DNA of 64,000 nt from Pseudooceanicola sp. HF7 (lineage in GTDB: Bacteria; Pseudomonadota; Alphaproteobacteria; Rhodobacterales; Rhodobacteraceae). Below are positions 1 through 8,364 of the stretch, in pieces (position 1 is the first letter of the stretch; the number at the start of each line of letters is the position of its first letter). The notes under the pieces were generated by a model, which was given only the letters and a program-made list of their open reading frames with translations, made no database searches and was not told the DNA's origin. The translations under genes were made by a program, and so were the position numbers. The stretch spans positions 1 to 64,000 of the forward strand of contig NZ_JAATOW010000024.1 of assembly GCF_011806405.1 (NCBI RefSeq), read 5' to 3'.

Positions 1-179
1 CGCAGGCGATCCTGCCCACCACCAACTGGATGTACCCCGCCGTCATGCCCGAAGAGGGGCTGCCCGCGGCCTTCGACCAGGTGGTCGATCCCGAACACGC
101 CCTGCTGATGACCCCGGAAGCTGCCGACAGCGCCCGCCCCGGCGCGCTGGAGGAATGGCGCAACGCACTGGCACGCTGA
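1..179 (+). CDS. thiB: Thiamine ABC transporter substrate-binding protein, C-terminal fragment
   Basis: Only the last 58 codons are in the window, read in the frame starting at base 3 and ending with TGA at 177-179. The residues include PTTNWMYPAVMP, then LPAAFDQVV and a closing EEWRNALAR, which match the C-terminal lobe of periplasmic thiamine-binding ThiB proteins. The next gene, a permease, starts one base after the stop, and an ATPase follows, so this is the last part of the first gene of a thiBPQ uptake operon. The signal peptide and most of the ligand-binding site lie outside the window, and any upstream thiamine riboswitch cannot be seen. Confidence 0.85.
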   Translation, partial: QAILPTTNWMYPAVMPEEGLPAAFDQVVDPEHALLMTPEAADSARPGALEEWRNALAR

Positions 180-180
180 C

Positions 181-1695
181 ATGGGTCGGGCCATTGGCGG
201 CGTCGCCTCCGCGGCGCTCCTGACATTGCTGATGGCCCCGCTCGCCGCGATCTTCCTGCGGGCCGGGGGTGCAAGCCTGCCCGGTCCGGCGGACTGGGCC
301 GCGCTGCGCTTCACGCTGCTGCAGGCGGCGCTTTCGGCGCTGTTTTCCGTCCTGCTGGCCCTGCCGGCGGCCCGCGCCCTGGCGCGCCGCCGCTTCCGGG
401 GCCGCGCCGCGCTTGTCGCGCTGACCGGCGCGCCCTTCATCCTGCCGGTGGTGGTCGCCGTCGTCGGCCTGCTGGCGGTCTTCGGCACCCAGGGCCTGCT
501 GAACCGCGCCGCCGCGCCGCTGGGCCTGGGTCCCTTCCGCATCTACGGGCTGCACGGCGTGGTCATCGCCCATGTCTTCTTCAACATGCCGCTGGCCACC
601 CGGATGATCCTGCAGGGCTGGCAGGCCATCCCGGCCGAGCGCTTCCGCCTGGCCGCCCAGCTGGACCTGCCGCCGCAGATGACCTTCCGCCTGCTGGAAT
701 GGCCCATGCTGCGCCAGGTGATCCCCGGCACGCTGGCGGCGATCTTCGCCATTTGCCTGGCCAGTTTCGCCGTGGCGCTGATCCTGGGCGGCGGGCCGAA
801 GGCCACCACGGTGGAGCTTGCCATCTACCAGGCCTTCCTGTTCGATTTCGACCTTGGCCGCGCGGCCATGCTGGCGCTGATGCAGACCACGCTGGTCGCC
901 GGGGCGGCGGTGCTGGCGCTGGCGGTCACGCGGATGGACGGCAGCGGCGCCGGGCTGGACCGCGCCCTGCCGCGCTGGGACGCGCCGGGGGGCTGGCGCC
1001 GGGCCTGCGACGCGCTGGTCCTGGCGGCCACGGCGCTCTTCCTGCTGGCCCCGGTCGTCAGCGTGGCCCTGGCCGGGCTGACCGGGCTCAAGGACCTGCC
1101 TGCCACGATCTGGCCCGCCATGGGCAATTCGATCCTGGTCTCCCTTGCCTCTGCGCTGACCACCACGGCGCTGGCGCTGGGCCTTGCCGCGGGGATGAGC
1201 CGGGTGATCCAGGCCATCGGCCTGTTGCCGCTGGCGCTCTCGCCGCTGGTGCTGGGCACCGGCTACTTCCTGATCGTGAACCCCTTCCTCGTCCCCGGCA
1301 CCCTGGCCATGCCGGTCACCGTGCTGGTCAACACGCTGATGGCGCTACCCTTCTGCCTGCGCATGCTCGCCCCCGCCTACGAGCGGGTGGAAAGCGACTA
1401 CGGCCGGCTTGCCGATCAGCTGGGCCTGGCCGGGCTGGCCCGCCTGCGCTGGCTGACCCTGCCGCGCATGAAGGCGCCGCTCGGCTTCTGCGCCGGGCTG
1501 GCCGGGGCGCTCTCCATGGGGGACCTTGGCGTGATCACCCTGTTCGGCGCCCCGGGGCGCGAAACCCTGCCGCTGCTCATGTACCGTCTCATGGGCTCCT
1601 ACCGGACCGAGGCCGCCTCTGCCGCCGGTCTGATCCTGCTTCTGCTCAGTTTCGGCATTTTCTGGGCCTTCGACCGTGGGGGACACCATGCTTGA
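181..1695 (+). CDS. thiP: Thiamine ABC transporter permease ThiP
   Basis: A 504-residue inner-membrane protein with about twelve hydrophobic segments arranged as two homologous halves, as in fused binding-protein-dependent permeases. Each half carries an EAA-like cytoplasmic loop that contacts the ATPase: one around residues 158-180 (AERFRLAAQLDLPP) and one around 400-428 (ESDYGRLADQLGL). The ATG lies one base after the thiB stop and the 3' end overlaps the start of thiQ, which suggests translational coupling through the whole operon. It should pass thiamine or its phosphates into the cytoplasm. The length agrees with the ThiP family. Iron(III)-type permeases look similar, but the flanking ThiB and ThiQ decide the call. 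Confidence 0.9.
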   Translation: MGRAIGGVASAALLTLLMAPLAAIFLRAGGASLPGPADWAALRFTLLQAALSALFSVLLALPAARALARRRFRGRAALVALTGAPFILPVVVAVVGLLAVFGTQGLLNRAAAPLGLGPFRIYGLHGVVIAHVFFNMPLATRMILQGWQAIPAERFRLAAQLDLPPQMTFRLLEWPMLRQVIPGTLAAIFAICLASFAVALILGGGPKATTVELAIYQAFLFDFDLGRAAMLALMQTTLVAGAAVLALAVTRMDGSGAGLDRALPRWDAPGGWRRACDALVLAATALFLLAPVVSVALAGLTGLKDLPATIWPAMGNSILVSLASALTTTALALGLAAGMSRVIQAIGLLPLALSPLVLGTGYFLIVNPFLVPGTLAMPVTVLVNTLMALPFCLRMLAPAYERVESDYGRLADQLGLAGLARLRWLTLPRMKAPLGFCAGLAGALSMGDLGVITLFGAPGRETLPLLMYRLMGSYRTEAASAAGLILLLLSFGIFWAFDRGGHHA

Positions 1696-2380
1696 GCTGA
1701 CCGATGTGCTGATCGAACAGGGCGACTTCCGCCTTTCCGCCAACTGGCGCCTGCCCGCAGGCCGCCGCGCCGCGGTCATCGGCCCGTCCGGTGCGGGGAA
1801 ATCCACGCTGCTCTCAGCCATCGCGGGCTTCTTCCCGCAGGCCTCCGGACAGGTGCTCTGGGATGGCCGCCCGCTGGATGGGCTGCGGCCCGGCAAGCGG
1901 CCTGTGGCCATGCTGTTCCAGGATGGCAACCTGCTGCCGCACCTCGATATCTTCCGCAACGTGGCGCTTGGCATCTCTCCGGCGCTGCGGCTTGGCGCAG
2001 AGGACCGCGCCCGCGTGGAGGCCGCGCTGGCGCGTGTCGGCCTTGGCGGGCTGGACCGCCGCCGCCCGGCAGAGCTTTCGGGCGGGCAGCAAAGCCGCGC
2101 CGCCCTGGCGCGGGTGCTGCTGCAGGATCGCCCGCTGCTGCTGCTGGATGAACCCTTTGCCGCCCTCGGCCCGGCCCTGCGCTTTGAAATGCTGGACCTG
2201 GTGCAGGCCCTGACCGAAGAGACCGGCGCGACGCTGCTGATGGTCAGCCATGACCCCGCCGATGCCCGCCGCATCGCCCAGGACCTGGTGCTGGTGGATG
2301 CCGGCACGGCCCATGCGCCGCAACCCGCGCGGGCCATGCTGGACAACCCGCCAGAGGCCCTGCGCCGCTACCTGGGCTAG
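1688..2380 (+). CDS. thiQ: Thiamine ABC transporter ATP-binding protein ThiQ
   Basis: A 230-residue ABC ATPase that would power thiamine import. Walker A GPSGAGKST lies at residues 32-40, the Q-loop is in LFQDGNLLPHL, the signature is LSGGQQSRAALAR around 124-136, Walker B LLLLDEPFAAL follows, and the H-loop is VSHD near 180. An ATG four codons upstream at 1676 is in frame. The ATG at 1688 is preferred because MLELTDV is the normal family N-terminus and it overlaps the thiP stop (1693-1695). The protein is short, as ThiQ proteins are, with no C-terminal regulatory domain. Confidence 0.92.
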   Translation: MLELTDVLIEQGDFRLSANWRLPAGRRAAVIGPSGAGKSTLLSAIAGFFPQASGQVLWDGRPLDGLRPGKRPVAMLFQDGNLLPHLDIFRNVALGISPALRLGAEDRARVEAALARVGLGGLDRRRPAELSGGQQSRAALARVLLQDRPLLLLDEPFAALGPALRFEMLDLVQALTEETGATLLMVSHDPADARRIAQDLVLVDAGTAHAPQPARAMLDNPPEALRRYLG

Positions 2381-2496
2381 GGCAGGGCCGCATCCCCCAC
2401 GGATTAGGGCCAATCCAGGCCCTCGGCCCGCCTGTTTGCCCGACCAGACGCGCGCCCTTGTTGACCGCGACCTGCCGCTTGTCCTACTCAGGTGCC

Positions 2497-3168
2497 ATGG
2501 ACTGGCTGGGTTTGGAAATCGAAGGCGAGCGTTGCTGGGATGCCGATGGCCCCTGCGAGATGCGCACACTCCCCACGGACCGGCGTTTCGTCGTGGGGCA
2601 CGAAGGCGTGCCGCCCGAACCGCTGCCCGGGCGGCTTCTGCCCGAACAGCTTCAGCGCAGCCGCACCGGGCTGCACCTGCCGGGGCTGGGCGGCGTGCCC
2701 TCTGGCGCGCGTCTGCGCCTGCTGGGCTTCCAGACGCTGAACCCCAACTGGGATGGGCTGGCCCTTGTGGTCTGCGATCAAACCACGCTTTGGGTGACCC
2801 TTTCCGCAGGAGAGGCCATTCACCTGCAAACCAGCCTGACCGGGCGCATCGCCGGGGCGCTTGGCTGCCTTGAGGCCGCGCCGGAAGGCACGGATGAATC
2901 CATGTCCAGCGCCGAACGCCTGCCCTTCCTTCTGGGAGAGGCCGAAACCCCCGGGCAGATGCTGGGCGCCATGCTGGGCGGAGAGATGGCCGCGGCCAAG
3001 AACCTCTGGCTGGGGCAACAGGCGGTGCTGCTGGGGCAGGGACACCTGGCGCAGGCCTACCTGAAGGCGCTTCAGGGGCTCTACGTGCCGGTCACGGAAA
3101 CCCGCGATGACCTGCTGGCCCGCGAAGGCTTCAAGGCGCTGGCGAAAAGCTTCCTCGTCTCCGGCTGA
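2497..3168 (+). CDS. DgoK-like (2-dehydro-3-deoxygalactonokinase family) short protein
   Basis: A 223-residue protein that resembles the C-terminal two thirds of 2-dehydro-3-deoxygalactonokinases. The segment LWVTLSAGEAIHLQTSLTGRI lines up with their HSKWV...F.T.MTGE region, and MLGGEMAAAKNLWLGQQ with their IGAELAAA segment. The N-terminal phosphate-binding motif of the kinase (a DWGTS-like stretch after MDW) is not recognisable: the protein starts MDWLGLEIEG and runs straight into divergent sequence. Full-length DgoK is about 300 residues. It may be a decayed or repurposed kinase. The ATG at 2497 is chosen over 2458 because MDW matches the family start. It sits 199 bp before deoC on the same strand. 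Assignment rests on motif resemblance only. Confidence 0.5.
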   Translation: MDWLGLEIEGERCWDADGPCEMRTLPTDRRFVVGHEGVPPEPLPGRLLPEQLQRSRTGLHLPGLGGVPSGARLRLLGFQTLNPNWDGLALVVCDQTTLWVTLSAGEAIHLQTSLTGRIAGALGCLEAAPEGTDESMSSAERLPFLLGEAETPGQMLGAMLGGEMAAAKNLWLGQQAVLLGQGHLAQAYLKALQGLYVPVTETRDDLLAREGFKALAKSFLVSG

Positions 3169-3367
3169 GCGGAGGTCCGGCGCGGACCTGGGTCCTCGTT
3201 CTGTCTCTATGCCGGGCAGGGGGCATACGGCCCAAGGCCCTGCCGCAGCACCACTATTCACAAAGCCCGCCGGACTGACGCAACGGCCCCGCTTCCTGCC
3301 GCCGCTTGCGCGAGGGGGCCTGTCGTGGGAATGTCCGCGCAAGATGCCGTTGAGACAGGAGGCAGCC

Positions 3368-4366
3368 ATGTTGCAAGACAAGACGACCGGGAGCGCCACG
3401 GAACTGGCCACCCTGCCGCCGGCAGAGCCGCGCAATCCGGGCATGGCGCTGGACCTGAGCTGGGTTTCGGCGGCGCGGGCCAACCGCTCTGCCATCGAAC
3501 GTCGCGCGGCCACGCTGCCGGGCCGGCGCTCCGTGAAGAAGGATTTCCAGGCCGCCTGGCTGTGCCGCGCGATCTCCTGCATCGACCTGACCACGCTGGC
3601 GGGCGATGACACCGAAGGCCGTGTGCGCCGCCTTTGTGCCAAGGCGAAACAGCCCGTGCGCGCCGATATCCTGGATGCGCTGGGGATGCAGGGCCTGACC
3701 ACCGGTGCGGTCTGCGTCTACCATGACATGGTGCCCGCCGCGCATGAGGCACTGGAAGGCACGGGGATCCCCGTTGCCGCGGTGTCCACCGGCTTTCCGG
3801 CGGGGCTTTCGCCCTTCCACCTGCGGCTGGCAGAGATCAGCGAAAGCGTTGAAGCCGGTGCCGAGGAGATCGACATCGTGATCTCCCGCCGCCACGTGCT
3901 GACTGGCAACTGGCAGGCGCTTTATGATGAGATGAAGGCGTTTCGCGCCGCCTGCGGCGACGCCCACGTGAAGGCGATCCTGGCCACGGGGGAGCTGGGC
4001 ACGCTGCAGAACGTCGCCAAGGCCAGCCTGGTCTGCATGATGGCGGGGGCGGATTTCATCAAGACCTCCACCGGCAAGGAAAGCGTCAACGCCACGCTGC
4101 CCGTCAGCCTGGTGATGATCCGCGCGATCCGCGAATACCATGACCGCACGGGCTTCCGCGTGGGCTACAAGCCCGCCGGCGGGATCTCCAAGGCGAAGGA
4201 TGCGCTGGTCTACCTGAGCCTGATCAAGGAAGAGCTGGGCGACCGCTGGCTGCGCCCCGACCTGTTCCGCTTCGGCGCCTCCTCCCTTCTGGGGGATATC
4301 GAGCGCCAGCTGGAACACCACGTGACCGGCGCCTATTCGGCAAGCTGGCGGCACGCGGCAAGCTGA
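3368..4366 (+). CDS. deoC: Deoxyribose-phosphate aldolase
   Basis: A 332-residue class I aldolase that splits 2-deoxyribose 5-phosphate into glyceraldehyde 3-phosphate and acetaldehyde. The Schiff-base lysine is in FIKTSTGK (K232) and the second catalytic lysine in GYKPAGG (K268); the acidic partner is in EEIDIVIS. It belongs to the longer DeoC class, with roughly 70 extra N-terminal residues compared with the E. coli enzyme. The ATG at 3368 follows a good AGGAGG ribosome site; the open frame continues upstream but without family sequence. An aldehyde dehydrogenase lies downstream on the same strand and could oxidise the acetaldehyde product. Confidence 0.93.
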   Translation: MLQDKTTGSATELATLPPAEPRNPGMALDLSWVSAARANRSAIERRAATLPGRRSVKKDFQAAWLCRAISCIDLTTLAGDDTEGRVRRLCAKAKQPVRADILDALGMQGLTTGAVCVYHDMVPAAHEALEGTGIPVAAVSTGFPAGLSPFHLRLAEISESVEAGAEEIDIVISRRHVLTGNWQALYDEMKAFRAACGDAHVKAILATGELGTLQNVAKASLVCMMAGADFIKTSTGKESVNATLPVSLVMIRAIREYHDRTGFRVGYKPAGGISKAKDALVYLSLIKEELGDRWLRPDLFRFGASSLLGDIERQLEHHVTGAYSASWRHAAS

Positions 4367-4411
4367 GTGCTGGGATATGAAACTTTCGATCCAAACAAAG
4401 TGGAGGGTGCT

Positions 4412-4642
4412 ATGGCGGTGAAGTCTGATCTGCAGGAATGGGTTTTTGATGCAGTGGAACAGCTCGGCGGTGAGGCATCGGTGGCTGAAGTTGCGAAAGT
4501 AATCTGGGAAAAGCATGAAGCGGATCTGAGAGGTTCTGGGGATCTTTTTTACACTTGGCAGTACGACATGCGTTGGGCGGCAGAGTGGCTGAGAAAACAA
4601 AACCGTTTGACATTGTCCGGTAGAAAATGGGCTTTGGCATGA
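4412..4642 (+). CDS. Small winged-helix-like protein of low GC, unknown function
   Basis: A 76-residue protein with a GGAGG ribosome site just before the ATG. The pattern of short helices (SVAEVAKVIWEKHEADL, then an aromatic YTWQYDMRWAAEWL stretch and a basic LTLSGRKWALA end) resembles small stand-alone winged-helix proteins related to the N-terminal domain of Mrr-type restriction proteins. GC is roughly 50 percent by eye, against about two thirds in the neighbours, so it is probably a recent acquisition. Its TGA overlaps the ATG of the following aldehyde dehydrogenase (ATGA), so the two are translationally coupled. A GTG at 4367 directly after the deoC stop is in frame but has no ribosome site. 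Function is unknown. Confidence 0.75.
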   Translation: MAVKSDLQEWVFDAVEQLGGEASVAEVAKVIWEKHEADLRGSGDLFYTWQYDMRWAAEWLRKQNRLTLSGRKWALA

Positions 4643-6975
4643 GCATCAAGGACATTTTCGAGACCATGGACTATGGCCCCGCCCCGGAAGCGGCCGGCGA
4701 GGCGCTGGACTGGATCGCCCGTCACGAGGGCGGCTTCGGGCAGTTCATCAACGGCGATTTCACCGCGCCGGGCGCGCTGTTCGAGACGAAGAACCCCGCG
4801 ACCGGCGAGGTGCTGGCCCAGGTCAGCCAGGCCTCGGACGCGGATATCGCGGCGGCGGTGAAGGCCGCGCGCACGGCGCAGGGCAAATGGGAGAAGGCGG
4901 GCGGCAAGGCGCGCGCCCGCGTACTCTATGCGCTGGCCCGCCTGGTGCAGAAACACGCGCGCCTCTTCGCGGTGCTGGAGACGCTCGATTCCGGCAAGCC
5001 GGTTCGTGAGGCGCGGGATATCGACGTGCCGCTGGTGGCGCGGCATTTCTACTATCACGCGGGCATGGCCCAGCTGATGGAGGCAGAGCTGCCCGAGCGC
5101 GCCGCGCTTGGCGTCTGCGCCCAGGTGATCCCCTGGAACTTCCCGCTGCTGATGCTGGCCTGGAAGGTCGCGCCGGCGCTGGCGATGGGCAACACGGTGG
5201 TGCTGAAACCGGCCGAGTACACGCCGCTGACCGCGCTGCTGCTTGCTGAGCTCTGCGTGCAGGCCGGCGTGCCCAAGGGCGTCCTGAACGTGCTGACCGG
5301 CGATGGCGCGGTCGGCGCGGCGCTGGTCGCGGACGAGGGTGTGGACAAGGTGGCCTTCACCGGCTCCACCGAGGTGGGGCGCCGGATCCGCGAAGCCACG
5401 GCGGGCCAGGGCAAGGCCCTGACGCTTGAGCTGGGCGGCAAGTCCCCCTTCCTGGTCTTCGAAGATGCCGATATCGACAGCGCCATCGAGGGGCTGGTGG
5501 ATGCCATCTGGTTCAACGGCGGCCAGGTTTGCTGTGCCGGCTCCCGCCTGCTGGTCCAGGAAGGCATCGCCGACACCTTCCTGACCCGCCTGAAGACCCG
5601 CATGGAAAACCTGCGCATCGGGGATCCGCTGGACAAATGCATCGACATGGGCGCCATCGTCGACCCCGTCCAACTGGAGCGCATCCAGAGCCTCGTCGCC
5701 GGCACCAGCGCCGAGGTCTTCCAGCCCGGCCCCGCGCCCCAGGGCTGCTTCTATCCGCCCACGCTGATCACCGGCCTGTCCTCTTCCGATGCCTTGATGC
5801 AGGAAGAGATCTTCGGCCCGGTCCTGGTCGCCATGACCTTCCGCACCCCGGCAGAGGGCCTCGCCCTGGCCAATGACACGCGCTACGGTCTTGCCGCCTC
5901 GATCTGGTCGGAGAACATCAATACCGCGCTCGACCTCGCGCCGAAGCTGCAGGCGGGCGTGATCTGGGTCAACGGCACCAACATGTTCGACGCCGCCGCG
6001 GGCTTCGGCGGGCTGCGCGAAAGCGGCTTCGGGCGCGAAGGCGGCTGGGAAGGGCTGATGGCCTACACCCGGCCCGCCGCCACCCGGAAGGCGCTGAAAC
6101 CGCAAGAGCCCTACAGCGGCAAGCCCGGCGCCGCCGATGGGCTGGACCGCACGGCGAAGCTCTATATCGGCGGCAAGCAGGCGCGCCCGGACGGCGGCTA
6201 TACCCGCACGGTCTGGGGCAAGTCCGGCGCGGTGCTGGGCGAGGTGCCCGTCGCCAACCGCAAGGACCTGCGCAACGCCGTTGAAGCCGCCCATGCCGCC
6301 AAGGGCTGGAGCGCCACCACCGGCCACCTGCGCGCCCAGATCCTCTACTACCTTGCGGAAAACCTGGAAGCCCGCGCGCCCGAATTCGCGGCGAAGCTCG
6401 ATGCGCTCCACGGTGACCGCCACGGCAAGACCGAGGTAGAGGCGGCCATCTCCCGCCTCTTCACCTATGCCGCCTGGGCGGACAAATACGCCGGAGACCT
6501 GCGCGCCGTCCCGATCCGGGGCATGGCCCTGGCCACCCGCCAACCCGTCGGCGTCATCGGCGCGCTCTGCCCGGACGAGGCGCCGCTGCTGGGGCTGATC
6601 TCCACCCTCGCGCCGGCCATCGCCATGGGCAACCGGGTGGTGCTGGCCGCCTCCCAGGTGGGCCCGCTGGTGGCCACCGATCTCTACCAGGTGCTCGACA
6701 CCTCCGACGTGCCCAGCGGCGTGGTCAACATCCTCACCGGCAGTCACGCAGAGCTGGCCCCGGTCATGGCCGCCCACATGGATATCGATGCGGTCTGGAG
6801 CTTCTCTTCCACGGACCTCTCCGCGACCATCGAAAAGGCCAGCGCCGGCAACCTCAAGCGCACCTGGGTGAACAACGCCAAGGCGCGCGACTGGTTCGGC
6901 CCGGAAGGGGAGGGCCGCGAATTCCTCGACGCCGCGACAGAGGTCAAGACGATCTGGGTGCCCTACGGCGCCTGA
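4639..6975 (+). CDS. Two-domain aldehyde dehydrogenase family protein
   Basis: A 778-residue protein. Residues about 1-480 form a complete aldehyde dehydrogenase: LELGGKSPFLVF contains the general-base glutamate and GGQVCCAGSR the nucleophile, C298. Residues about 500-778 repeat the family fold in shortened form (LYIGGKQARPDGGYTRTV; APAIAMGNRVVLAAS) with no recognisable catalytic cysteine motif, so this half may be structural. Such double proteins are commonly found beside deoC, which supports acetaldehyde oxidation to acetate (or acetyl-CoA) after deoxyribose 5-phosphate cleavage. The start MSIKDIFETMDYGPAPE is the usual family N-terminus, and the ATG at 4639 overlaps the stop of the small upstream gene. 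Confidence 0.88.
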   Translation: MSIKDIFETMDYGPAPEAAGEALDWIARHEGGFGQFINGDFTAPGALFETKNPATGEVLAQVSQASDADIAAAVKAARTAQGKWEKAGGKARARVLYALARLVQKHARLFAVLETLDSGKPVREARDIDVPLVARHFYYHAGMAQLMEAELPERAALGVCAQVIPWNFPLLMLAWKVAPALAMGNTVVLKPAEYTPLTALLLAELCVQAGVPKGVLNVLTGDGAVGAALVADEGVDKVAFTGSTEVGRRIREATAGQGKALTLELGGKSPFLVFEDADIDSAIEGLVDAIWFNGGQVCCAGSRLLVQEGIADTFLTRLKTRMENLRIGDPLDKCIDMGAIVDPVQLERIQSLVAGTSAEVFQPGPAPQGCFYPPTLITGLSSSDALMQEEIFGPVLVAMTFRTPAEGLALANDTRYGLAASIWSENINTALDLAPKLQAGVIWVNGTNMFDAAAGFGGLRESGFGREGGWEGLMAYTRPAATRKALKPQEPYSGKPGAADGLDRTAKLYIGGKQARPDGGYTRTVWGKSGAVLGEVPVANRKDLRNAVEAAHAAKGWSATTGHLRAQILYYLAENLEARAPEFAAKLDALHGDRHGKTEVEAAISRLFTYAAWADKYAGDLRAVPIRGMALATRQPVGVIGALCPDEAPLLGLISTLAPAIAMGNRVVLAASQVGPLVATDLYQVLDTSDVPSGVVNILTGSHAELAPVMAAHMDIDAVWSFSSTDLSATIEKASAGNLKRTWVNNAKARDWFGPEGEGREFLDAATEVKTIWVPYGA

Positions 6976-6997
6976 GGCACCGGATCCCCTTCATCTG

Positions 6998-7055
6998 GCC
7001 ATAAATACTCAAAGACAAAGGCGCGCCACCGGGCGCGCCTTTTCCGTTCCGGGCC
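6998..7055 (+). repeat. Dispersed terminator-bearing intergenic element, copy 1
   Basis: A 58-bp stretch nearly identical to 17452-17510. Shared parts in order are GCCA.TAAA.ACTCAAA, the GGCGCGCCACCGGG stem-loop and GTTCCGGGCC. Both copies lie between convergent genes. The conserved flanks beyond the hairpin show common descent rather than chance similarity of two terminators. Confidence 0.75.
7017..7043 (+). terminator. Intrinsic terminator after the aldehyde dehydrogenase gene
   Basis: An 11-bp GC-rich stem (AAAGGCGCGCC paired with GGCGCGCCTTT, four-base loop) ends in a T run. It lies between convergent genes and has A residues on the other side, so it may work in both directions. It is part of a longer repeated element (see 6998-7055). 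Confidence 0.8.
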
Positions 7056-7081
7056 CGGGCTTCGGGCATGTCGGCGGGGTC

Positions 7082-7402
7082 TCACATCTCGATCGGCACG
7101 ATCGGGGTGACCTCGATCTCGCCCGACTCCAGCATCGGGTTGCCCTCTGCCAGCTTGCAGGCCTCTTCGATGCTTGCCGCCTCCAGGATGGAATAGCCCA
7201 TCACCGGGGGCGTGTTGCCCCCAAGCTTGGCGCCATGGGCATTGACCGTCCAGCTGGTGCCGACCGGGTTGCCGGCATCGACGACATTGGGCCCGACCTT
7301 GTCCATCCAGGCGCCCCAGGCGGCCATCGCGGCCTGCTGCTCCTCCGGGGTGCTGGGGACCTGGCTCGTAGGAGCCTTGTAGATGAAAAGATACTGGGTC
7401 AT
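7082..7402 (-). CDS. YCII-related domain protein
   Basis: A 106-residue small cytoplasmic protein of the YCII/DGPF dimeric alpha-beta barrel group. It starts MTQYLFIYKAP and contains MGYSILEAASIEEACKLAEGNP, the usual second half of the fold in which a strand is followed by a helix over a putative active-site cleft. It is the last gene of an ArsR-SRPBCC-YCII unit read leftward, 22 bp after the SRPBCC gene. In this family such operons are often controlled by the ArsR-type repressor. No specific reaction can be assigned. Confidence 0.82.
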   Translation of the reverse strand: MTQYLFIYKAPTSQVPSTPEEQQAAMAAWGAWMDKVGPNVVDAGNPVGTSWTVNAHGAKLGGNTPPVMGYSILEAASIEEACKLAEGNPMLESGEIEVTPIVPIEM

Positions 7403-7424
7403 GCGAATCCTCCCTTGGGTTGCC

Positions 7425-7934
7425 TCAGTTTGCCAGAACGCCCGGCGAGCACAGGAAATAATCCATCTTCCGGAGTGTGGAGAGCCAGCCGCGGGAGTGA
7501 TCCTGCGCCGCCTCGAGGCTTGGCAGCCCGCGATGGCTCAGGCGCAGGCGCGCTCCGGTTTCGGTGGCCTCCACGGTGAAGATCACGTGGCTTTCCGGGC
7601 CGCGCTGGTCCTGCGGATCATGCCAGGCCCAGGTAAAGCCCACGTGGCCCCTCCCGTCGTCACCCTTATCGCCGTCACTCTTGCCGTGTTCTGGCGGGCT
7701 GACCGAGGTGACCACGCCGGAGAGCTTGAAGCGCTGCCCGCTTTCCTTGCCAACCATGGTACAGGACCAGGGGCCGATGGACTGGAAGGCCATGTCACAG
7801 GCCTGGATATACACCCCTTCGGGGCCGAACCATTGCACCACCTGCAGCGGCTCAGTCCCCGCGCGCCACAGGCGGTCCAGGGTGACGGGATAGTCGCGGA
7901 CCAGCTCCAGGTCGTGGCTTTCACTGTCCTTCAT
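7425..7934 (-). CDS. SRPBCC (AHSA1-type) domain protein
   Basis: A 169-residue protein of the START-like SRPBCC fold, subgroup of activator of Hsp90 ATPase homologues. The opening ELVRDYPVTLDRLWRAGTEPLQVVQWFGPEGV and the later HVIFTVEATETGARLRLSHRGLPS are typical of the first and last strands around a deep hydrophobic ligand cavity. Its ATG overlaps the stop of the ArsR gene by four bases, so the two are co-translated. ArsR-SRPBCC pairs are common in alphaproteobacteria. The ligand is unknown. Confidence 0.85.
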   Translation of the reverse strand: MKDSESHDLELVRDYPVTLDRLWRAGTEPLQVVQWFGPEGVYIQACDMAFQSIGPWSCTMVGKESGQRFKLSGVVTSVSPPEHGKSDGDKGDDGRGHVGFTWAWHDPQDQRGPESHVIFTVEATETGARLRLSHRGLPSLEAAQDHSRGWLSTLRKMDYFLCSPGVLAN

Positions 7935-8263
7935 GGATCCTCTCCTTCGGGATCAAGCGCCAGCAGGCTGTCGAGCCGCGCAAGGCTGCCCTCCCAGAAG
8001 GCGCGATGGCCCATGCACCAGCCACTGATCGCGGCCAGCGCCTCGGGGCGGGCGGTGTAATAGCGGTGCGTGCCCTCGACCCGCTGGGCGATCAGCCCGG
8101 CTTCGCGCAGAACCTTCAGGTGACGGGAGATCGCGGGCGCGGAAATTTCCGCCTCTCCGGCCAGCACCCCGGCGGGCAGTTCACCCCGGGCGATCAGCGT
8201 CTCCACCAGCGCCATGCGGGTGGGATCGGAGAGGGCGGCAAAGGCGCGGGTCAATTGGGTCAT
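7931..8263 (-). CDS. ArsR-family winged-helix transcriptional regulator
   Basis: A 110-residue regulator with the compact ArsR winged helix: FAALSDPTRMALVETLI, then the recognition helix region AEISAPAISRHLKVLREAGL, then a wing with GTHRYYTARPEAL. No metal-binding CXC motif is seen in the helices, so it is not a classic arsenic or cadmium sensor; it fits the subgroup that is paired with SRPBCC proteins. It is the first gene of the leftward operon, and a TTAATTAA-centred palindrome 38-47 bp upstream of its start is a plausible autoregulatory operator. Confidence 0.87.
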   Translation of the reverse strand: MTQLTRAFAALSDPTRMALVETLIARGELPAGVLAGEAEISAPAISRHLKVLREAGLIAQRVEGTHRYYTARPEALAAISGWCMGHRAFWEGSLARLDSLLALDPEGEDP

Positions 8264-8296
8264 GGGAAAAGCCTGCGGCGATTCCCTGTTTCGAGC

Positions 8297-8336
8297 AAGC
8301 GTTAATTAACTTAGTGGTGAAATATAGAGGGTCGTG
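8297..8336 (-). promoter_or_regulatory. Candidate promoter and operator for the ArsR operon
   Basis: A perfect 10-bp palindrome, GTTAATTAAC (8301-8310), lies upstream of the ArsR start in otherwise GC-rich DNA. On the minus strand a TATATT hexamer (about 8327-8332) precedes it at the distance expected between a -10 box and the transcription start, so bound protein would block initiation. The -35 region is not convincing. This is inference from position and symmetry. Confidence 0.45.
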
Positions 8337-8364
8337 AAAGAGGAACGGGCGGAAACGGCCTTGG

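Noticed and set aside
4549-6777. 742-residue open frame opposite the aldehyde dehydrogenase
   Set aside because: Shadow of a clear coding gene; no ribosome site or domain.
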